Position numbers and translations under genes: made by a program. From assembly GCA_019636815.1 (NCBI GenBank), contig JAHBWT010000007.1, positions 25,528 to 89,527 of the forward strand: 64,000 nucleotides of DNA, given 5' to 3'. The notes under the pieces were generated by a model. The model was not told the DNA's origin. It ran no database searches and saw nothing but the letters and a program-made list of their open reading frames with translations. The DNA comes from Nitrospira sp. Its GTDB lineage: Bacteria > Nitrospirota > Nitrospiria > Nitrospirales > Nitrospiraceae. Shown piece by piece: positions 1-7,956 of this stretch. The stretch's first letter is position 1. Each line of letters begins with the position of its first letter.

Positions 1-175
1 CAATAATCTCTGTGGCAATGAGAAATAGGCTTAACGACCAGATCGTACAGGGCGGCGGGTGCGCTGACTCACTGTCCGACCTATCCCGAAGAAGAAGGAA
101 TATGAGGGTGGCGCCAAGTACCGTCAAAACTGTTACGAGCAGACGTTGACTGAGAAGATCCCGCATCATGATCAT
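1..175 (-). CDS. Partial small membrane protein, cut by left window edge
   Basis: An open frame runs leftward from a cluster of in-frame ATG codons (at 175, 169 and 166) off the edge of the window, so only about 58 N-terminal residues are visible. They show a short basic start (MRDLLSQR) followed by a hydrophobic stretch (LLVTVLTVLGATLIFLLL), a charged loop (RDRSDSESA) and the beginning of a second hydrophobic stretch (WSLSLFLIATEII). This is the layout of a small inner-membrane protein with two or more helices. A GGGA lies about 8 nt before the ATG at 169. I do not recognise a family. Because it is truncated, the reality of the gene rests only on its uninterrupted frame and membrane pattern. 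Confidence 0.4.
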   Translation of the reverse strand, partial: MIMMRDLLSQRLLVTVLTVLGATLIFLLLRDRSDSESAHPPPCTIWSLSLFLIATEII

Positions 176-264
176 AGTCCCGAATGAGGGAAAATACGGA
201 GTCGGGAGTCTTTTCTAAGGAGCAAACGGTTCCGGACACGTTTTTCTTCCAGTCATTTGTTAGC

Positions 265-1575
265 TCAATGGAAGTCTTGTGACCCGCCCGAAAATGACAG
301 CCGCATCAAAGCTTCCTGAGCCGAAATCTTGTCAGTATCCCAAACACAAGTCGCATTAGCTACCTTTTCATAGATATCGCGAGCTTTGTCAATATTCCGC
401 ATCCCCTCATAACAACCTCCGAGCCAAAGCAAAAAATTGTAATAGTTAGGACCGTCGTTACGACAATCAGGCAATACTGTCTCGAAGGCAGAGGCTGCTT
501 GTGCATACATGCCTGATTTATACAGAACCTTGGCAACCCCAGCACAAGCGTTCAGCTTCTCAGCATCCCAGCTAAGTCCTGAAGCAATGACTTTTTCGTA
601 GCACTCTTTCGCCTTGCCGTAGACCTTCATTCCAAGATAACAATCGCCGAGTGACTGGAGAATTTTGTGGTAATACGGTTCATCATGAGGATGAAGGGCG
701 AGCGCTTTTTTAAAAGCAGTTGCTGCCCCCTCATAATCTGATGTTTCAAAGAGAGCTATTGCTAAGTTCCACCAAACCGTTCCCCAAATATTGGGGTCAT
801 TGCACAAGACAGGGTCAGCCTCTACTTCCACAAGCATGTGCCTAAAAGTCTCGATCGCGTTAGCGAAGCGATTTGATAGGCGCTGGATCAAACCGCGCTC
901 TAGAGTGAGCCTCTGCCGTACCCTCTTATCTGCTTCTTTGTACTCTTTGTCGGTGCCTACGTACTGAAGCGCATCCTCTATTGCTCGCTCAGCTTCCTGA
1001 TATCGTTCTTCACATCGGAGTGCTTCAGCTAAAACGATCATCCACTCGAGATGCTCCCGCTCCCCCAGTTCACGTTGAAGCCATTTCTCACAGAGCGCCA
1101 CTGTCTTGGCGGTATCCCCCAGCAGGGTGTGAATGCGTGCAGCAAAACCGTAGGCCGCTGCCAGTTGCTCCCTCCTTGAACTTTCAATCATGACATGTTC
1201 GAGAACTTCTAGTCCCGTTCGTGCACTTTCGGCACTTGCGGTCAGATCGGTGCAGGAGAGGCAATGAGCAAGGAGGGCGTGCGCACTACCTTGGCCCAAC
1301 CAAGATTCCAAATTCTGAGGCTGTTTTGATAAAAGCAGAAGGGCATTCTGTGCGAGCGTTTGCGCTTCCGTTAACCGACTCACTTCATAGAAAAGCCAAC
1401 CTAACTCCAACGATATCTCTGCTTTTTGGATCTCCTGCTGGGATAGATCAAGCGCCTTTCGGTAGAGCTGTATGGCTTCTTCATACTTTCCTTTGGCAAA
1501 GAGCTGGTAGGCGAGTTGGCGGCTCTCTTCCTGAGAGTCTGAATGAGTCCCGATATGTTCTTGGCGTTCGCTCAT
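265..1575 (-). CDS. TPR-repeat protein, cytoplasmic
   Basis: This 436-residue protein is built almost wholly of tetratricopeptide repeats. Typical A/G/Y-rich helix pairs are visible, for example near residues 20-50 (AYQLFAKGKYEEAIQLYRKA), about 270-300 (WNLAIALFETSDYEGAATAF), about 310-335 and about 385-410. There is no signal peptide, so it probably acts in the cytoplasm as a protein-protein scaffold. No catalytic domain is fused. The next genes on the same strand are small unrecognised membrane ORFs and a toxin-antitoxin pair, which gives this area an accessory character and offers no clue to the partner. TPR content is certain; function is unknown. Confidence 0.75.
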   Translation of the reverse strand: MSERQEHIGTHSDSQEESRQLAYQLFAKGKYEEAIQLYRKALDLSQQEIQKAEISLELGWLFYEVSRLTEAQTLAQNALLLLSKQPQNLESWLGQGSAHALLAHCLSCTDLTASAESARTGLEVLEHVMIESSRREQLAAAYGFAARIHTLLGDTAKTVALCEKWLQRELGEREHLEWMIVLAEALRCEERYQEAERAIEDALQYVGTDKEYKEADKRVRQRLTLERGLIQRLSNRFANAIETFRHMLVEVEADPVLCNDPNIWGTVWWNLAIALFETSDYEGAATAFKKALALHPHDEPYYHKILQSLGDCYLGMKVYGKAKECYEKVIASGLSWDAEKLNACAGVAKVLYKSGMYAQAASAFETVLPDCRNDGPNYYNFLLWLGGCYEGMRNIDKARDIYEKVANATCVWDTDKISAQEALMRLSFSGGSQDFH

Positions 1576-1862
1576 CGTACAGCCCTGCCCACTCAGCTGT
1601 TCACTCCTAATTTGACATGAAAAGCATTCATATGCCCCTTAAGAACAGACAGGATCCGCCGCGCATTTCCGTAACCATGGAGGTACCGATGGATCTTTTC
1701 GTTGCCCTTACGTCAGCGTGTCGGCGGCATACGTCGTCTGCTGATCGTTGGCGTTGTCGCTGGTGCGCGTTGACAACTCGAAGGGTAGCAACAGGGGGCG
1801 CAACTTTTGACTCACCTGTCCGTGGAATCCGGGTAGAACCAGCAATCCAAATGCATGCTTCA

Positions 1863-2138
1863 TTACCGAACCAGGATATGTGCACTCACAATCCCCATGG
1901 CGCAAAAGAGATTGAGAATTATGCAAAACCACAGAAACAGATGTCCTCGTGATCTAACCTTCTTGAATTCAATCTCATGTGTAGAAGTCATCTCCCACAA
2001 GTGTCGACTCAACTCAACATGCCTTCGTGTTAACTCATCCAGTCTCGTAAGAAGCCAAATACACGTTCCTACAAAAACGAGGAACCCGCCCGCGTTCCAG
2101 AGGGGAAATCTCTCCACAACCCTACTCAGATAGTCCAT
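1863..2138 (-). CDS. Small protein with two predicted membrane helices
   Basis: About 91 residues starting at MDYLSRVVERF. Two hydrophobic segments (about 14-30, AGGFLVFVGTCIWLL; about 70-88, LFLWFCIILNLFCAMGI) flank a charged, helical middle rich in E, R and H. The layout suggests a two-helix inner-membrane protein with a cytoplasmic or periplasmic coiled linker. I chose the ATG at 2138 because the frame upstream begins only with a TTG that overlaps the preceding gene; GGGG lies just upstream. It follows another small ORF almost without a gap, so the two may be co-transcribed. No family recognised. Confidence 0.45.
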   Translation of the reverse strand: MDYLSRVVERFPLWNAGGFLVFVGTCIWLLTRLDELTRRHVELSRHLWEMTSTHEIEFKKVRSRGHLFLWFCIILNLFCAMGIVSAHILVR

Positions 2139-2146
2139 GATCCCCG

Positions 2147-2449
2147 TCAAGGTCCAATGGCCGAAAGTAATTCGGAGACCCCAGCCCCAACAAATGCACC
2201 CAGAACTGGATTAACTGGGAGTAGGTTGCTGATCGCCCCTCCTGCCGCACCCCCAAGGGCATCAACAGCAATTTGAAATGGAGTCCCATCCCTAGCTGCA
2301 GCGGACCTTCCGTAGCGAATCACGAGAAGCGTGAGGAATAGTACCGAAGCCTGCATGGACAAACCGGTTTGTGTCCATGGATTGCCATCAAGTGGACATC
2401 CACTTCGTCGCTTGGCCGTTGTACCACGGCTCGAATACGGCGCAAGCAA
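2147..2449 (-). CDS. Small glycine/alanine-rich hypothetical protein
   Basis: An open frame of 100 residues; the coding-like part begins around an internal ATG at 2356 (MQASVLFLTLLVI). It has a hydrophobic N-terminal helix and a C-terminal segment rich in small residues (DALGGAAGGAISNLLP, VLGAFVGAGVSELL), reminiscent of glycine-zipper membrane proteins. The N-terminal 30 residues look less like protein, so the true start is probably internal. The stop lies right before the next small membrane protein. No family recognised, and a chance frame cannot be excluded. Confidence 0.3.
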   Translation of the reverse strand: MLAPYSSRGTTAKRRSGCPLDGNPWTQTGLSMQASVLFLTLLVIRYGRSAAARDGTPFQIAVDALGGAAGGAISNLLPVNPVLGAFVGAGVSELLSAIGP

Positions 2450-2810
2450 TTACTGAATTTTGATCCAGCGTGATGCGCGTGATGGGACGCACGGACGGAC
2501 AGACGGCAAGACTCTGGATGACTAGCGTTCATTCTGGAGAGGCTTGAAGGGAAGAAACCGCTGTCCGCCAGGGGCAGGGACAGCTATGCGCGAAGTGCGA
2601 CAGACGAGGTCAATCAGGAAGTTGGGATCGAAGAATTTTGCTCAGACGGGAGAAGAAGTCTCGTTATGATGAGGAGTTGAGTCCGGATTCAGAAGAACCG
2701 TCGCGCGTGAATCTCACGAAAACGTCCGCCGGACAGCCGGACGGGACAACCGGGTTTCTAAAATTAATATCATCTCTTGACCATAACCATTTTCTTTCAT
2801 CCTTGCCCAC
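2450..2810. other. Intergenic stretch, no gene seen
   Basis: About 360 bases between the small membrane ORFs and the higA stop. Only a short plus-strand frame (2638-2820) of low-complexity, charged composition is present; it has no ribosome site and no recognisable domain. I see no RNA gene, and no hairpin with a T-run stood out. Confidence 0.4.
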
Positions 2811-3110
2811 TCAGGAATGAACGGTATTGAGCGCAAGTCGCCGCACATGAACGTGTTTCGCTCGCTTGCGGGTCTGGGCAATATCATAGGACACCTGCAT
2901 ACGCATGAGGGTATCCATCTTCACACCGAATGCCTTCTCCAGCCGCAAAGCCATCTCTCCCGATAAGTCCGCCTTGCCATTCAGCAAACTGGACAGGGTT
3001 GGGCGCGACACCTGCAGAGCTTTGGCGGCGGCTGTTACAGACAAGCCGGCAGGCTCTACCAGCTCTGTGCGGATAAAGTCTCCGGGGTGTGGCGGGTTCT
3101 TCATAGGCAT
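2811..3110 (-). CDS. higA: HigA-family antitoxin (XRE helix-turn-helix)
   Basis: This 99-residue protein has the classic HigA layout. The N-terminal P-P-H-P-G-D/E motif (NPPHPGDFIRTEL, residues 5-17) is followed by a Cro/C1-type helix-turn-helix around residues 24-60 (LSVTAAAKALQVSRPTLSSLL). In this family the antitoxin binds the toxin and represses the shared promoter through the HTH. The gene lies 16 nt downstream of the RelE-type toxin gene, and the toxin-first order is the hallmark of higBA. The length is normal (about 95-105 residues) and the domain looks intact. Confidence 0.9.
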   Translation of the reverse strand: MPMKNPPHPGDFIRTELVEPAGLSVTAAAKALQVSRPTLSSLLNGKADLSGEMALRLEKAFGVKMDTLMRMQVSYDIAQTRKRAKHVHVRRLALNTVHS

Positions 3111-3126
3111 GTTCTGGTTCTCCTCT

Positions 3127-3417
3127 CTAATGGTAGTCCTCTAAGTTCACGTCGACAATTTCTCCCTCTGCATAGTCAATGCGGAACGTTAATCGCCGGT
3201 TACGGGTGACGCTCAGGCTCCATGTCCCTTTGCGGTCGCCAGTCAGCGTATGGACTTTCCACGCTGGAAGCATCCGCAGTTCGTCAGGGTCTTGCATATC
3301 GTCCATGTAGGCAAACATTTTGCGCAACTTGTCCACGGTGTCCGGTGGAACGCCACGGCCGCTATCTTCGACGTAGAGACGCTTCAGCCCCTTATGCACA
3401 AAGTTCCGTATCTTCAT
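3127..3417 (-). CDS. higB: HigB-family toxin (RelE superfamily mRNA interferase)
   Basis: About 96 residues starting at MKIRNFVHKGLKRLY. The frame extends further upstream, but the family starts with this 'I-x-x-F-x-H-K-G-L-x-x-L' motif, so the ATG at 3417 is preferred. The C-terminal half carries the family pattern W-x-V-H-x-L-x-G-D-R-K-G-x-W-S-L-x-V-x-x-N-R-R-L-T-F-R, ending D-Y-H. HigB toxins cleave mRNA on the ribosome during starvation or when HigA is lost. The pair appears intact. A sigma-70-like promoter lies immediately upstream and, if used, would give an almost leaderless transcript. Confidence 0.88.
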   Translation of the reverse strand: MKIRNFVHKGLKRLYVEDSGRGVPPDTVDKLRKMFAYMDDMQDPDELRMLPAWKVHTLTGDRKGTWSLSVTRNRRLTFRIDYAEGEIVDVNLEDYH

Positions 3418-3423
3418 TAAAAA

Positions 3424-3452
3424 ACCGTAGCCCGTAACCTTACACTTGTCAA
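3424..3452 (-). promoter_or_regulatory. Candidate promoter of higBA
   Basis: Reading the minus strand, TTGACA (3452-3447) is followed after 17 nt by TACGGT (3429-3424). The higB ATG begins at 3417, only 6 nt beyond the -10 box, so the predicted transcript would have little or no leader. The -35 match is perfect and the -10 match is fair. Confidence 0.4.
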
Positions 3453-4063
3453 CGTCATTCTCGCGAGTTCTTTTATACCATCCGCACGCCCTGTAGCAGA
3501 GTACGGTGCGAGATGCTGGGGTCACCGAGCCTGACCGTCTGCGATCCGGCTCCCCCCATGCGCCTCAATGGACGACGAGTTGGTCACCTATGCCCGCACA
3601 CGGCCTAGGATGAAATGGGACACCGGTCGCGCAATCAGGCACTGGGACCTCGCTGAGCCACAGACTAACGGGCCATGATCCAAGGTGCTGACCGGCGGTT
3701 CTCCTTGCCATTGGGCGAACGGCGAGATGACCGACCATAGGTTACGAAAAAGATTGAACAGCCCTGCTCAGGAGAATGTTCCGATCATCCATCCAACACA
3801 CGACGATAAAGGGGGTGAATCTGAGGGATACAGGTGGCCGTGTCAGTTCCGATACAAAGAGGCGGAGAGACGAGCGAGGGTGCCTTCGCTGCAACTCTGG
3901 CCTTCGTGAAAGAGACGCGGTCGACGCACTCTATTTGTGCACACGTGCCGCACAGTTTGATGCAAATCCTGGCATGCCAAGGTGAGCGCAGCTATGGGGC
4001 GTGTCGTTTTGCATCAGACCGAGACAAATGATACGTTTGCCACTCTAAGGAATGGCCTTGAAA
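3453..4063. other. Intergenic stretch of about 600 bases, no gene seen
   Basis: Between higB and the outer-membrane protein gene. Several overlapping short plus-strand frames (3685-4031) are arginine-rich with no domain or ribosome site and look like chance frames. I found no tRNA or strong terminator. The stretch probably contains the promoter for the gene at 4064. Confidence 0.35.
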
Positions 4064-4609
4064 ATGCCCGATATTCGCAGGCAACTGACGGTAGCGTTTG
4101 CGGGGGTGCTTGGGATGGGCTCTCTGCTCCTACCGGCGCATGCGGAAGAGAACCGCTGGGGGTTCGGGTCCGATGTGGGCTTGACCGCCGGTACGGTCAA
4201 CGGAAAGGTTTTCAACCTCGGATTCAATCTCGACTACTACCCGGATCGGAACTTTTCATTCGGTCCGATGATGCAACTCACTCCGACCGGAAATCTGTTC
4301 CAATTCTCTTTCGCGGGTGTTGGGAAGTATCATCTGCGCCTCGATAATGGTATCACCATCGTTCCCTTCACCGGCATAGGACTGATTCACAACAGCTTGG
4401 ATCGTGGTACAGGGCTGGGGCGAATCGATCGAAGTGACACGAGCTGGTACATCCCCATCGGGATTTCACTTGAATATCAAGTCTCCTACAATGTCGCGCT
4501 GTCTTCCACAGTCATCGTGAACCTGCACGATATCGACTTGGCTCCCTCCCTAGCAGAGAAAGACAAGACCAGCGTTGCATTGCTGTTCGGCTTCCGCTGG
4601 GGGCCTTAG
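4064..4609 (+). CDS. Outer-membrane beta-barrel-like exported protein
   Basis: About 181 residues. An N-terminal signal peptide (RRQLTVAFAGVLGMGSLLLP, cleavage after AHA) precedes alternating polar/hydrophobic strands such as WGFGSDVGLTAG, NLGFNLDYYPD, FSFGPMMQLTP and VALLFGFRW, a small outer-membrane barrel pattern ending near an aromatic residue. AAGGA at 4047-4051 touches the ATG at 4052, which is too close, so the next ATG (4064) is the more likely start. The stop codon overlaps a GTG of the following lipoprotein frame, so the two are probably co-transcribed. The exact barrel family is not recognised. Confidence 0.6.
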   Translation: MPDIRRQLTVAFAGVLGMGSLLLPAHAEENRWGFGSDVGLTAGTVNGKVFNLGFNLDYYPDRNFSFGPMMQLTPTGNLFQFSFAGVGKYHLRLDNGITIVPFTGIGLIHNSLDRGTGLGRIDRSDTSWYIPIGISLEYQVSYNVALSSTVIVNLHDIDLAPSLAEKDKTSVALLFGFRWGP

Positions 4610-5214
4610 TGAGTGAGATGAGTCAGCCGGCTGTAAAGCCCAACGAGACTCGCCTCCAACCTACGACCAAGGCTGATTGGGGAGGAAGTCATATGTCAGG
4701 GAAAAACAGCGTGCCTTGTTCAGGCGGAACGGACAATGCGGCTATTAAGGCGCGAGGGACCAATGTCTTCACACTCTACGAAGCCGTAGGCATTCGTGGA
4801 ACCTTGACGAACCTTCGAAACCGACTCGGTGTCTGCATCCTTGTCTCACTTGTGGGGTGCGGGACGATGACTGGTTTGCCCTGTGACGATGGGAGGCAAC
4901 TTGCGGTGCAAGAGCTGTTGTACTTCGGAACAGAGACGCCTTCAGGTCACATCACGCCAGAAAAATGGGCGCAGTTTCTCAATGAGACCGTGACTCCACG
5001 GTTTCCAAATGGTCTTTCCGTGTGGCAGGCTTCCGGCCAATGGCGATCTGCGTCGGGCGAAATCATTCGTGAGCCTTCTTACGTTCTCAGTCTTCTTCAT
5101 TCTGACGATGTTGACGAAGATAGAGCCATTCAGGAACTCATTACTGCCTACAAAACTCGTTTCCAGCAAGAAGCGGTGCTCCGGGTCAGATCGTCTGTAT
5201 GTAAATCGCTGTAG
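4609..5214 (+). CDS. DUF3574-family lipoprotein
   Basis: The C-terminal about 105 residues match DUF3574: LYFGTETPSG, then FLNETVTPRFPNGLSVW, GQWRSASGEIIREPSYVL and AIQELITAYKTRFQQEAVLRV. Just before it lies a short hydrophobic segment with a lipobox (VSLVGC), so the mature protein is probably a membrane-anchored lipoprotein in the periplasm. The frame starts with a GTG overlapping the previous stop, but about 75 poorly structured residues precede the lipobox. The true start may be much later (ATG 4693 or a TTG near 4803 that would give a normal signal peptide). The function of the family is unknown. Its neighbour is an exported outer-membrane-type protein. Confidence 0.65.
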   Translation: MSEMSQPAVKPNETRLQPTTKADWGGSHMSGKNSVPCSGGTDNAAIKARGTNVFTLYEAVGIRGTLTNLRNRLGVCILVSLVGCGTMTGLPCDDGRQLAVQELLYFGTETPSGHITPEKWAQFLNETVTPRFPNGLSVWQASGQWRSASGEIIREPSYVLSLLHSDDVDEDRAIQELITAYKTRFQQEAVLRVRSSVCKSL

Positions 5215-5300
5215 CCTCACATCTGGAGCGTGGGTTGGAGCAAGTAAGCGGTGAGTGAGAATTGAGTCCATAGCCTTCTCCATGCCCCAACGGGAGGGCA

Positions 5301-7952
5301 TCAGGGGTGTGGAATCGATTCGGAGTGGACTGGACCTTCTTGTTCAAAGTGCCACCGAACGAGCCGTTCAACGGACACGAAGTGCCGTTCCGGCAGGTTT
5401 TTGAAACGGCGTCTACATTCTGCAAGTGCTTCCTCTGCAGTCGCGAATGGTTGGATCACGGACTGCAGATGACCATAGTAGTCTCTGAGTTTCAGTTCAG
5501 CGGTTCGCACATGGCTTGGATCACCCGCAATGACTTGTGCAGCTTTGGCCTGGTCTCCACCGGTTTCGACCAGTGTCTGAAAGCAGAGCCCCTTTAAGCG
5601 CTGCGTCACCGTGCTGCGATCCCATCCAAGCGCCGCGGCTGTGGCCTGCATATCGAACCGATGCTCTCGCAGGCAGGCGAGCACGGCAGCATCGCCGGCC
5701 GACTCAGGGGGGAGCAGTCTTGTAGGTCCCGAGATCTGTGGAGGCTTCTCGCGTAGCCGGAGCGAATCCTTGGTCAACATGGGACCGTCGTTCAGCGTGA
5801 CGGCCTGTTCCAAGCAGTGACGGAGCTCCCGGACATTCCCTTTCCATTCATGCTCAACCAGCGCACGAAGCGCGTCATTCGTGAGTTTCGGAACCGGCTT
5901 CCCCGTTCCTCCGGCAATCCGGCTGAGGAAGATATCCGCAAGAAGCGGGATGTCTCCGGGACGCCGACGGAGTGGCGGAAGGTGGAAGACAAGCCCGGTC
6001 AGTCTGAAGTACAGGTCCTCCCGAAACCATCCTTCCGAAACCCCTCTCTGCAGGTCTCGATTCGTTGCGGCGACAATACGAACATCGACCATCGTTTGCG
6101 TAGTGGCGCCGACACGATAGAACGTTCTGTCTTGGAGGACCCGCAACAACTTACTCTGATGATCCATCCGGAGATCCCCGATTTCATCCAAAAAAATCGT
6201 GCCATGGTCGGCGAGACCGAAGTAACCACGGCGATCGGCCGTCGCTCCGGTGAAACTTCCCTTCATATGGCCGAACAGTTCGCTTTCAAAAAGATCAGAA
6301 GAAATCGCGGCCATGTTGACCGGCACGAACGCTTTGGCGGACCGGGGACTTAATAGATGAATGGCTCGCGCGAAGAGCTCCTTGCCGGTTCCCGGCTCTC
6401 CGAGAAGAAGGACCGTCAACGGAGACTTGCCGCCCTTTTTCACGTCGTGAAACAGGCGCAGCAAAGACCGATCCTGTGTGATGATTCCGAACTGACGGGC
6501 TTCGGTTTGGATCCGGTCGAGTTCTGCGTCGGCGATCTTGTGTGAGCCGAGGGCTGCCGCTCGGAGATCGGCAAGCTGTCGTTCCAATTGCTCCAGCTGA
6601 CCACGGGCTTCCTGCTCCTGCTGTTGGACCTCGACAATCTGGAGCCGCAGTCCGTCCATCGTTGCGGTCAACTCTTCCTGTTGTCCGGCTGAATGGGCGA
6701 TGGTGGCGTTCGCCGCTGCTAAATCTTCCTGAAGTGCTTCCGCTCGGTCCTCACGTAGGATCAGTGCTTCACGAACGGCAGCGGACTCTTCCTGGAGCTG
6801 GATCATGTCGCGTTCGAGCAAAATCAGACGCTGACTCGCCGTCAGATTCACCAACGCGGTTGCGCTTATGAAGGCAAGTAGGGAAGCTGTCAGTGGTAAC
6901 GCAACAGGGAGGACGAGGGATGCCAGACTCAGACTGGCGGCGGTGAGTGCTCCATACAACGCCACGATGCCGGTGGCGAGAAAGAAGCCGTTTGTCCCAC
7001 GAAACCTCAAAAGGCTCCAGGCCACGGCTGATCCCAGTACGATTGTGATGACAAGACGGGCCATTCTACCGAGCGACGCGATCGGTTCGTGGTTGAGTAA
7101 GGCATTGAGAAGGTGAAGATGGACGGTCATGCCGTCGACGATCGTTCCAGAGGCCAAAACCCGGGTTTCTGAGCTGGTCGGGCTCGAACAGATGACAACG
7201 ATCTTGTCCCTGAACCATGAGGCGAGTTGTTGCTCATCCCGCCGCTGGATCGTTTCCCAGACGGAAGACAGCCGGAGCGGCTGAAGAGCAGCGAGCGATC
7301 CGTCACCCGCCACGTTCACCAGAACAGTCGTGCGGGCGTGATCGGGAGAGAAGGGCGCCGATGAGGCGTTCTGTCGTTGGAATATATCGAACAGTGCCAC
7401 TGCGAAGGCCGGGATTGTTTGAGCCCCAACCCTGGTGGAAAGTGAAAGGTGACGAGAAACATGATCACCATCGCTCTCGACCTCAAGGTGAGCGGAGACC
7501 GCGGCATCGGATTGAAGAAGGGAATCGGCCGCGTGCACAAGCACGACGGGTGACGCCGCACGAAGTGCCTCAAGGAGAAGGGCGTCGCTTGCGGCGCCAC
7601 CGACCTGGGCCGGGCTCGCATGGTCCAAGCGATGGTCGATGCCGATCACTGTGGCACCCGCTTCATGGATCGCAACAACCAACCGAGCGAGAATGGCACG
7701 GTCCCACCGGCCTGATCCGAACCTCGCTGCACTGGCGGGGTCGCGAGACACGATGACCAACGACGGGCTTACGGCAATGCTGTGCCGGTGGAGAAGCCAG
7801 GTGTCGAAGACGGTATAATCCAGGGCCGTAAAGGTCGCAGGGGACGAGAACCACAACAGTGTCGAAATAACGGTGGTTCCCAAGCCGATACTCAAGACTT
7901 GGAGAGGAATCGATGAAATCCATAGACGTGAAAGTGTCGTCGGACTACGCAT
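5301..7952 (-). CDS. Membrane-bound CHASE2 sensor fused to sigma-54 activator (AAA+, HTH)
   Basis: This 883-residue protein combines sensor and transcription activator. An N-terminal helix leads into a CHASE2-type extracytoplasmic domain (about 30-270; LDYTVFDTWLL, VIGIDHRLD). Several membrane helices follow (about 285-370), then a long coiled coil (about 375-480, E/Q/A-rich), then a sigma-54-interacting AAA+ domain: Walker A GEPGTGKE with K524, a GSFTGA loop (about 566-571) in place of the canonical GAFTGA, Walker B IFLDEIGD (about 585) and an R-finger region. A C-terminal Fis-like HTH follows (MQATAAALGWDRSTVTQRL). CHASE2 normally sits on cyclases or kinases, so this looks like a one-component membrane activator of RpoN promoters (inference). 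It ends an operon with the TPR/Sel1 gene 4 nt upstream. Confidence 0.85.
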   Translation of the reverse strand: MRSPTTLSRLWISSIPLQVLSIGLGTTVISTLLWFSSPATFTALDYTVFDTWLLHRHSIAVSPSLVIVSRDPASAARFGSGRWDRAILARLVVAIHEAGATVIGIDHRLDHASPAQVGGAASDALLLEALRAASPVVLVHAADSLLQSDAAVSAHLEVESDGDHVSRHLSLSTRVGAQTIPAFAVALFDIFQRQNASSAPFSPDHARTTVLVNVAGDGSLAALQPLRLSSVWETIQRRDEQQLASWFRDKIVVICSSPTSSETRVLASGTIVDGMTVHLHLLNALLNHEPIASLGRMARLVITIVLGSAVAWSLLRFRGTNGFFLATGIVALYGALTAASLSLASLVLPVALPLTASLLAFISATALVNLTASQRLILLERDMIQLQEESAAVREALILREDRAEALQEDLAAANATIAHSAGQQEELTATMDGLRLQIVEVQQQEQEARGQLEQLERQLADLRAAALGSHKIADAELDRIQTEARQFGIITQDRSLLRLFHDVKKGGKSPLTVLLLGEPGTGKELFARAIHLLSPRSAKAFVPVNMAAISSDLFESELFGHMKGSFTGATADRRGYFGLADHGTIFLDEIGDLRMDHQSKLLRVLQDRTFYRVGATTQTMVDVRIVAATNRDLQRGVSEGWFREDLYFRLTGLVFHLPPLRRRPGDIPLLADIFLSRIAGGTGKPVPKLTNDALRALVEHEWKGNVRELRHCLEQAVTLNDGPMLTKDSLRLREKPPQISGPTRLLPPESAGDAAVLACLREHRFDMQATAAALGWDRSTVTQRLKGLCFQTLVETGGDQAKAAQVIAGDPSHVRTAELKLRDYYGHLQSVIQPFATAEEALAECRRRFKNLPERHFVSVERLVRWHFEQEGPVHSESIPHP

Positions 7953-7956
7953 GCGA

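Noticed and set aside
2638..2820. Plus-strand 60-codon ORF near the higA stop
   Set aside because: Charged low-complexity translation with no ribosome site or family.
5817..6353. Plus-strand open frame of 178 codons opposite the AAA+ domain
   Set aside because: It runs antisense through Walker A/B and the GSFTGA loop of the real gene; no domain.
7217..7756. Plus-strand open frame of 179 codons inside the sigma-54 activator gene
   Set aside because: Low-complexity Arg/Gly-rich translation opposite a well-supported CHASE2 domain.
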